64,000 nt of DNA from Diaporthe sp. PMI_573 (Eukaryota; Ascomycota; Sordariomycetes; Diaporthales; Diaporthaceae), in NCBI GenBank assembly GCA_021399435.1, contig JAJTUP010000004.1, positions 1,302,001 to 1,366,000 of the forward strand. The letters are read 5' to 3'. Shown piece by piece: positions 58,084-64,000 of the stretch (positions are counted from its first letter, which is position 1; every line of letters starts with the position of its first letter). Both the position numbers and the translations under genes were made by a program. Under the pieces are notes generated by a model. It did not search any database. It was not told where the DNA came from and saw only the letters and a program-made list of their open reading frames with translations.

Positions 58084-59040
58084 TTATGCCTGGGTGCTGT
58101 TGATGATATCGACAAAAGCAGGCTTCAAGCTGGCACCGCCGACGAGGAAGCCGTCAATGTCGGCCTGCTTGCTGAGCTCCTTGCAGTTCTTCTCGCTGAC
58201 GCTGCCGCCGTAAAGGACGCGGGTCTCGTCGGCGGCCTTGGCGTCGACCTTCTCCTTGAGCCACTGGCGGATGGCGGCGTGGACCTCCTGGGCCTGCTCG
58301 GTGGTGGCAACCTTGCCGGTGCCGATTGCCCAGATGGGCTCGTAGGCGACGACGATCTTGGACCAGTCGCTGCCGATCTTGGCCTTGAGGGCGTCGAGCT
58401 GCCTGGTCACGACGGCGACGGTCTTGCCAGCCTCGCGCTCCTCGAGCGACTCGCCGCAGCACCAGATGACGCTCAGCCCGCCGTCGATGGCGAACTTGGT
58501 CTTGGAGGCGACCACCTCGTCCGACTCGCCCAGGATCGTGCGCCGCTCGCTGTGGCCCAGGATGGTCCAGTTCACGTCGCTGTCCTTGAGCTGCTCCACC
58601 GAGATCTCGCCCGTGTAGGCGCCGTTGGGCTTGTCGTAGACGTTCTGTGCTGCCACCTCGATGCCCTTGTTCAGGGTGTCACGGACGTAGTGCAGGTACA
58701 GAGCTGGTGGTGCAACAACGACCTCTGTGTGTGCAGGGCTGGTTAGCAGGGGATAATTCTTGACTTGGCTTGTTCTCCAGGAGCAGTCCTCGTTTTCGAG
58801 CACCGGGATTGGCTCAGAGCACTGTAGGTTCAGACATACCAGCGTTGGGGTCGAGCTTTGCGCTGTTCAGGTTGTCGACAATCGTCTTGATGGACGACTT
58901 GGTGCCGTTCCTGCGGGTTTGGCGAGGCCATCGTCAGTCTTGAAGCTCCGGGGGAGCTCTGCGGGGTTTTCAGGGGCTCGGGAAGCTTGGTGGGCAGCTC
59001 ACATCTTCCAGTTTCCTCCGACAAAGAACTTGCGAGCCAT
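58084..59040 (-). CDS. TPI1: Triosephosphate isomerase
   Basis: Three exons: 59040-59003, 58910-58840, 58724-58084; 249 aa, the exact family length. Catalytic residues are the Lys in GGNWKMNGT, the His in ILGHSERR and the Glu in [12 protein letters not shown]; the flexible loop 6 and the phosphate-binding YGGSV follow. The enzyme interconverts dihydroxyacetone phosphate and glyceraldehyde 3-phosphate in the cytosol. The first exon has only 12 complete codons and the intron positions lie early in the gene, as is common in filamentous ascomycetes. Upstream on the coding strand a CT-rich tract (about 59130-59158) matches promoters of highly expressed fungal glycolytic genes. Confidence 0.97.
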
Positions 59041-60379
59041 GATGGGCAATTGGTTTCTGAGGGTATCGTTACGGTTGGAAAAAGATAGTATTGTCCGTCA
59101 GGAAGGAGTTGTATATTGTGTAGGTGTAGCTGGCAAAGTAAAGAGAGTGAGAGAGTTTCAGGAAAAGCGTACTTGAGGTGACGACAGTCTGCTCTTTAGA
59201 GGGGCAGCAATGGAGGGGCACAGAGCACAAGCACAGGCAGCCTGTGCTGGAATGTCATTTCTGGTGGGGACTCGCCGGGACTTGGCGGCCCTCGTTCGAT
59301 GGCCCCTGGTTCCCGTCCCGTCCTCAACGAAAACAACTCATCACCTCACTTTCCTCGGTAAACAGCATGACTTCATGTGCCTAGCTCTCCCTGCTTTTCC
59401 CGCATGATTTACAGTGTTCTGTGGCGTGACGTTATAAACCCACCCAACCCGTCCACGCCGCACTGGGGGAATGAGTCGCGCTCCACTCTAAGGTGGGCTG
59501 GCCTGGGAACACCAGTGTTACCCGAACCCATCACCGAACGAATCGGCTTCCAAAGGCATGCGGGTGCTTGGGGTTCCAGTCTCAATGCCCGAGGCATACT
59601 TGGCAGGCTCAAAGACGGCTGAGCAGCCAATTGAAGAGATGCCACGAGTTCTGGCCATTCTGAGGCAAGCAACTGGTTCGTCCATGGCCATTGCTCGGCC
59701 AATTTCCATCGGAGGGTGGCTCGCGATGCAAAGTCAGGCCCGCCCAATCGCCTGAGGTTGGGCTGACATGCCGCGTCTAGGCGGAGCATGCAGTATCGAA
59801 TCTCTTAATAACTACGGGCTATCAAGCAGTCCCCCGGCATTGTCATTGTCTGTTATAAATGTTGTCAAGCTGCCTTGCCAACACAGTTTCACACACGACC
59901 CACAGTCCCTGCTCCGGCCGCAGGTACGAGACGACAAGACGGTTGAGACGGTTGCCCGTCTGCAAACATTAATCATGCAGGAGGCCGAATCTCTGCCCAA
60001 ATTATCTCGCCTTGAAGTGCATGGCTGGTTATGGCTTCGCCTACGGTCTGCCCGTTACGATTAAGGCCCTCTTTACTCGCTCTTGATCCGCAAGTCGATA
60101 TGAAGCTTTGGTTGGATCAGCTTCCCTCGGCTGTGTCCTTCGGTGTCACCTGCAGTATCAACAACAATGAGAAGTCAGCTGTGGAGTTGTTGTCTCTTGC
60201 ATTCTGAGTACGGAGCTCGTGCTAATAGCATTGCCGACTGGGACGACGTTCTGGAAACATAAAAGAAGGAAGCAGTCTCGCGATTCACACTCATCACTGC
60301 CCAGCTTTTCTGACCATTGCCGTGCTTGGAAAAAGATTCCAGGCTTCTGAATCAAGGACATATCCGCCTAACAAGAAAA
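59041..60379. other. TPI promoter and downstream intergenic region
   Basis: The first ~200 bp upstream of the TPI start carry a pyrimidine-rich tract on the coding strand (59130-59158). The remaining 1.1 kb, reaching the 3' end of the next minus-strand gene, has antisense frames up to 126 codons with no family similarity. I see nothing else. Confidence 0.4.
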
Positions 60380-62245
60380 TTACCGCCAACAATCACGATC
60401 GCTATCATACGTGCGGCCTGTTCTCCGCGACAAAGGCGTGAATGGGTTCACAGAAGATGGGGGCGACTCCTCTCGCCGCCTCCGGTACAATATCTCCTCG
60501 TCTAGTTGTGCTCGCATGATTTGCTCCTGCTCTTCTCGCGCCCGCATCTCACGGCGCTGTTGGGCCTCAAAGTGGATGGAGTCGGCAAGGTCGTCATGGT
60601 AATGGGAGTCGCGGTCGAGTCTCAGGCGGTGGAAGTTATCTTCGAGCTGTCGACCGACCTCGCTTGAGGTGACGTGCCGGATCCTGACTGGAGATATCCC
60701 CTCATGGATGATCTCCGGAGGGGGTGCGTATCGAGGCCTATATCTCCTGGCAGCAAAGTCGAGGCTCTCGGCATCATCCATGGTATGCCGGAAAGCAGCT
60801 TTCTGGTCCGACCTGCCAGCGCGGTAGGCTTTGGCCTCAATTTGATCAATATCCTCGACGGGGATCGCAGCCTTCCTTGGAGGCACTGAGACCTGGATGA
60901 TTGGGACACGAGCTCCACTCCCGGTGACGATATATGATGGCTTCTCGATGAGGCTGTGGCGACGGCCGGGGCGGTAGACGTCGACTCCGAAATTCCTGGG
61001 TTCTTCGAGGTACCTCAAGGATCGCCTCTTGTGCTCATGGTGTTTCATGCCTTTGTGCGAGCCCGACGAGTGGGAGGGCGAGGTGACCAACGTGGATTCG
61101 GAGCCAAGTTCGGAACCCGAGCCGTAGTCAGAGTACTCGGAGCTGTCAGAACTTCCTGAGTGGCGGCTCTTGTGGTTCTTGTCCTTGCTGTGGTCAACCT
61201 CGACACGGATTGGCGTATGGGGTCGACCAATTCCTTGTCCAGGGTGAGGCCGGTGCATCGGCGTCACTTGGGGACTGTTCCCGTGTCCATGCATTGGTCC
61301 TGGGATTGGGAGAGCCGGCGGGTGGAACATTGGTCCCGGCTGGGGCTGAGGGCGGTGGTGCGCGGCCATGTGCTGCTCCTGTGCCGGACGATTCCTCATC
61401 TGCATCGCTTCAGATTCTCGCTGCCTGTCAATCCCAATGGAGCGAGCAAGCTCGCTGGGCACCTGAGTGTCCTTGGGGCAGCGCTTGAAATATGCGGTGA
61501 TTGAAGTACGCTCGTACCTCTTCTTGAGGTGGATCTTCCTCTTCGTGTTGGACCGTCGCATGTAGACTTTCTCACGCTTGTGCAGGACGGGCTTCAGCGT
61601 AAAGTCGATCTGTGCGAGCACGGTGTGGAAGCGTGCATCGTGTTCTTCCAGTGAAAGGTCGCGTTCCGCTTTTGCGATTTGGTCTTGTTGCTTGGGTCCC
61701 AGGTCATTTTGCTTCTCCAGGAGGGTCTTACCCTTTTTCGCGTCCTCCTTGTTGAGCCGCCGGATTTCCCTGCGAGCGTCCACCTTGTCGACATTGGCAA
61801 TGCGTGTCCTGGTGCAGTTGTCCCAGCTCGACTTGACTTCTTCGCCCTCGGAGTCATACTCGTCGTACGGCTGGATTTTCTCGAACCTCAGAATGGCATA
61901 GTCTGAAAGGTCCTCTCGGATGTCTTCCTCAGTCAAGCCCTCGTCTCGAATGTCGGAGACGACAACGGGGCGCTGGAAGTGAGATGGTATGATATGTCTG
62001 GGAGGATGAGGTGGATGTGGTGGGAATGAAGCGCCTATGGGCGGCACGGGCCTTTGCATCTGTGGGGGTAGGGACACTGGCGCCACCATTGGCATGGGAC
62101 GCTGCTGCTGATGCACCAGCGGCGGCAGCAGCGGCGGCGGCGGTCGGCCACCCATACCCGGCTGATAATGTTGAGGAGGGACCGGGATGGCGGGTGGTGA
62201 TTGGGGCTGACCACCATTGAGATGGAAGAAGTCAACCATGGTCAC
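60380..62245 (-). CDS. Unrecognised proline-rich, charged fungal protein
   Basis: Intronless, 621 aa from MTMVDFFHLNGG at 62245 (MVDFF two codons on is an equal choice). I do not recognise it. Residues ~1-95 are Pro/Gln/Met-rich and disordered. Residues ~97-275 look ordered, opening with SDIRDEGLTEEDIREDLSDY and continuing through a charged helical stretch (VDARREIRRLNKEDAKKGKT; KAERDLSLEEHDARFHTVLAQIDF) and a basic segment (KREKVYMRRSNTKRKIHLKK). The middle is again His/Pro/Ser-rich; the last ~200 residues carry SYIVTGSGARVPIIQVSVPPRK, an Arg-rich segment and a coiled-coil-like EAQQRREMRAREEQEQIMR. The acidic/basic alternation would suit a nuclear scaffold or RNA-associated protein, but no domain can be named. 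It is probably a conserved hypothetical of filamentous ascomycetes. Confidence 0.72.
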   Translation of the reverse strand: MTMVDFFHLNGGQPQSPPAIPVPPQHYQPGMGGRPPPPLLPPLVHQQQRPMPMVAPVSLPPQMQRPVPPIGASFPPHPPHPPRHIIPSHFQRPVVVSDIRDEGLTEEDIREDLSDYAILRFEKIQPYDEYDSEGEEVKSSWDNCTRTRIANVDKVDARREIRRLNKEDAKKGKTLLEKQNDLGPKQQDQIAKAERDLSLEEHDARFHTVLAQIDFTLKPVLHKREKVYMRRSNTKRKIHLKKRYERTSITAYFKRCPKDTQVPSELARSIGIDRQRESEAMQMRNRPAQEQHMAAHHRPQPQPGPMFHPPALPIPGPMHGHGNSPQVTPMHRPHPGQGIGRPHTPIRVEVDHSKDKNHKSRHSGSSDSSEYSDYGSGSELGSESTLVTSPSHSSGSHKGMKHHEHKRRSLRYLEEPRNFGVDVYRPGRRHSLIEKPSYIVTGSGARVPIIQVSVPPRKAAIPVEDIDQIEAKAYRAGRSDQKAAFRHTMDDAESLDFAARRYRPRYAPPPEIIHEGISPVRIRHVTSSEVGRQLEDNFHRLRLDRDSHYHDDLADSIHFEAQQRREMRAREEQEQIMRAQLDEEILYRRRREESPPSSVNPFTPLSRRTGRTYDSDRDCWR

Positions 62246-64000
62246 GAACGTGAAAGAGAGGTTCGACTACAGAGAAGCAAGAGCTGATTCTGCCTTGACC
62301 AGAGAAGGGCGAGAGAGAGTTTGGATGAGAAGAGTGACTGCTCTCAGCCAGGGCGAGGCAGAGCCAGGCAGCAAGGTTCTAATATATTTGGGTGGTTCCG
62401 GGAGGACAGGCAATCCGAAGCAGGTTGACCGGATGGTGTGCAACCCACATTCTTTTGGTGCGTCACGAAAGTGAGGCGAGGACAAGAAAGGCCACGCGGT
62501 TCGTTCGTGTCGCAACGGAACGACTGAAGAATGAGACATGGAGGGACAGCCCACAGATATGAGCCACGCGTGTCTAGGACTTGGTGTCGAGAGCCGTCGA
62601 GGTCACTCGGTACGCGGGTCACTCGGCCAGATGAACAGCTCCGAGGTCCTAGAGTGGTCTTGGACGGCTGCTGCCGCTGCGACCTTGCGATGAACCATAC
62701 CCAAGATCAGCAGTCCGAGACTTGACTCGAGAAGATGGGAGCGGCCGACTACATGCACACCAACTTCGAGAAACAAATGCCGGGCGTGAAGAGGCGCTAC
62801 TCGACATCATCCAATATGGACTAAAACATAGCAACGTCTCGCCCCACTCTGGCTTCTTCGGTGAGACGGAGTGTCACACACGCACACGCACACCTTCTTC
62901 AACTCCATTGGTACAGTCTCGTTTACAATACGGGTCATGATTGGCCAGGCAGCATTCGGAGACCAGCGCGGACGCTCGAAGGATTGCCAAGACCGGGGGC
63001 TAAGCTCGAGCTCAGCTTGTCACCTAGTACTGCCAGACCAGACAGGTCGCGATCATGGCGGCCCTGGGTGGCCACAGGCACTGGCTGTGGCCGCGAGGAA
63101 ATGGTGAGATGCCCGCAGTTCTGAGCTAGTGATCACATATGCGGTGTATTTGTTGCTCAAAGATGTCAGGGGATGATCTGGTACGAGTTGGAGACATTGT
63201 GGTACCGCGACTACCGCCCGGCGCGACCTGACTGACGACTTGATACTCTCACCTCGACACTCGAGATTCACACCGAAACCTGTCCAGATATGTCTCTGAT
63301 TGTGAACAGGGGCGGGTAGTATTCAACAGCCCATGTGCCTGTATGCTGTACGACGCGGACCACCTGAGGCTCAATGGCCCGCATGGTTCGCCGAGACTGT
63401 GGAGCAAAGAAGGCAGCCGACCGGACGCCTTATTTCCACTTCTCTCGGGCAAACGCTAAGGCAATGCACAATAGCCCCAGCAAACGGTGGCCTCCAAATG
63501 CAGATGCAGCCTCATCTTATCCCCACACTTATTCTCCCATTCGCTCTTTTCTCGTCAAGTGACGGAGACCAGGGTCCGTATTCGCCAGCGGGATCTCCTC
63601 ACGTTGATAAGGTCTACACCCTCAAGTGCTCCTCCGCCGACTCCAACACCTCGGGCCCGATTTCTTACCGCGTACTTTAGCTTGTCTGCTTGTTTTCTTG
63701 CGTTAGACACAGCTCAAGCCACCCAGACATCTCTTCATCAATCGCCAATAAGCGATGTCTGCTGCTACGTCTGCGGCTCTGCGACCAATGCTGTCAAGTG
63801 AGAGGTCGGACGCCCGTGGCTGCTGACGAACTTGGCCTCAGGCTGCTGCATTGCATTTCAGCACTTTATTGTTTCTGCATCGACGATCTCAGTGCCTAAT
63901 GCACAAGGACGCAAACTCCGGGCTGGAATGCTGCTGATCGCGGACTACCATTCGTCAATAAAAGAGTCCGAAGGTCAATTTGAGCCGCAAGTCCTGCCCT
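62246..64000. other. Gene-poor right edge
   Basis: 1.75 kb without a secure gene. The promoter of the unrecognised proline-rich gene should lie at 62246-62700. A plus-strand frame at 63504-63680 (58 codons) starts with a hydrophobic leader-like stretch and could be a small secreted peptide, but support is weak. A gene starting beyond 64000 could have its promoter here. Confidence 0.4.

Noticed and set aside
1..64000. Transposons, telomere repeats, CRISPR arrays, rRNA or tRNA genes
   Set aside because: I looked for transposase or reverse-transcriptase motifs, terminal repeats, TTAGGG arrays and tRNA or 5S signatures and saw none.

Overview
The window is nuclear DNA of a filamentous ascomycete (Pezizomycotina, most likely a Sordariomycete). 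The genes carry short introns of about 45-125 nt with GT..AG ends and GCTAAC- or CTGAC-like branch sites. The proteins are fungal types (Clr5-domain protein, Tel1, Nup192, Mrt4, mL43). There is no operon structure, no ribosome binding sites, and no CRISPR array, tRNA, rRNA or intact transposon that I could recognise. Exons were assigned by hand from frame continuity, splice signals and family conservation, so most joins are well supported but not experimentally proven.

Left part (about 1-25 kb) is accessory in character. It holds the first exons of a single-pass membrane protein running off the left edge and an MFS drug/polyamine-type transporter gene broken by one in-frame stop between its two six-helix halves. 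Next come a secreted C69-like N-terminal nucleophile hydrolase with Ser in the Cys position and a secreted GH2 beta-galactosidase-like enzyme. These are followed by a secreted type-B carboxylesterase with an extra N-terminal lectin-like domain, an unrecognised protein with an RGG-type repeat tail, two convergent short-chain dehydrogenases and a Clr5-domain protein. The gene content suggests extracellular polymer or ester breakdown plus small-molecule redox chemistry. No polyketide, peptide or terpene backbone gene is present, so a secondary-metabolite cluster is not supported.

Right part (about 25.7-62.3 kb) is a dense block of conserved housekeeping genes. In order these are mitochondrial DNA polymerase gamma, an Slx8-like RING protein, the inner-ring nucleoporin Nup192, the checkpoint kinase Tel1, cullin-4, ribosome assembly factor Mrt4, U1-70K, mitochondrial ribosomal protein mL43, triosephosphate isomerase and an unrecognised proline-rich/charged protein. 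Divergent pairs (NUP192/TEL1, U1-70K/mL43, POLG/RING) share promoter regions. Convergent pairs share 3' regions.

The strongest observations for follow-up are the single nonsense codon in an otherwise intact transporter, the Ser-for-Cys nucleophile placed exactly at a signal-peptidase site in the C69-like enzyme, the lectin-like extension on the carboxylesterase, the RGG-tailed unknown, and a frame-preserving, stop-free intron in NUP192. I did not find a convincing wholly new biological system; the unrecognised genes are the best candidates.
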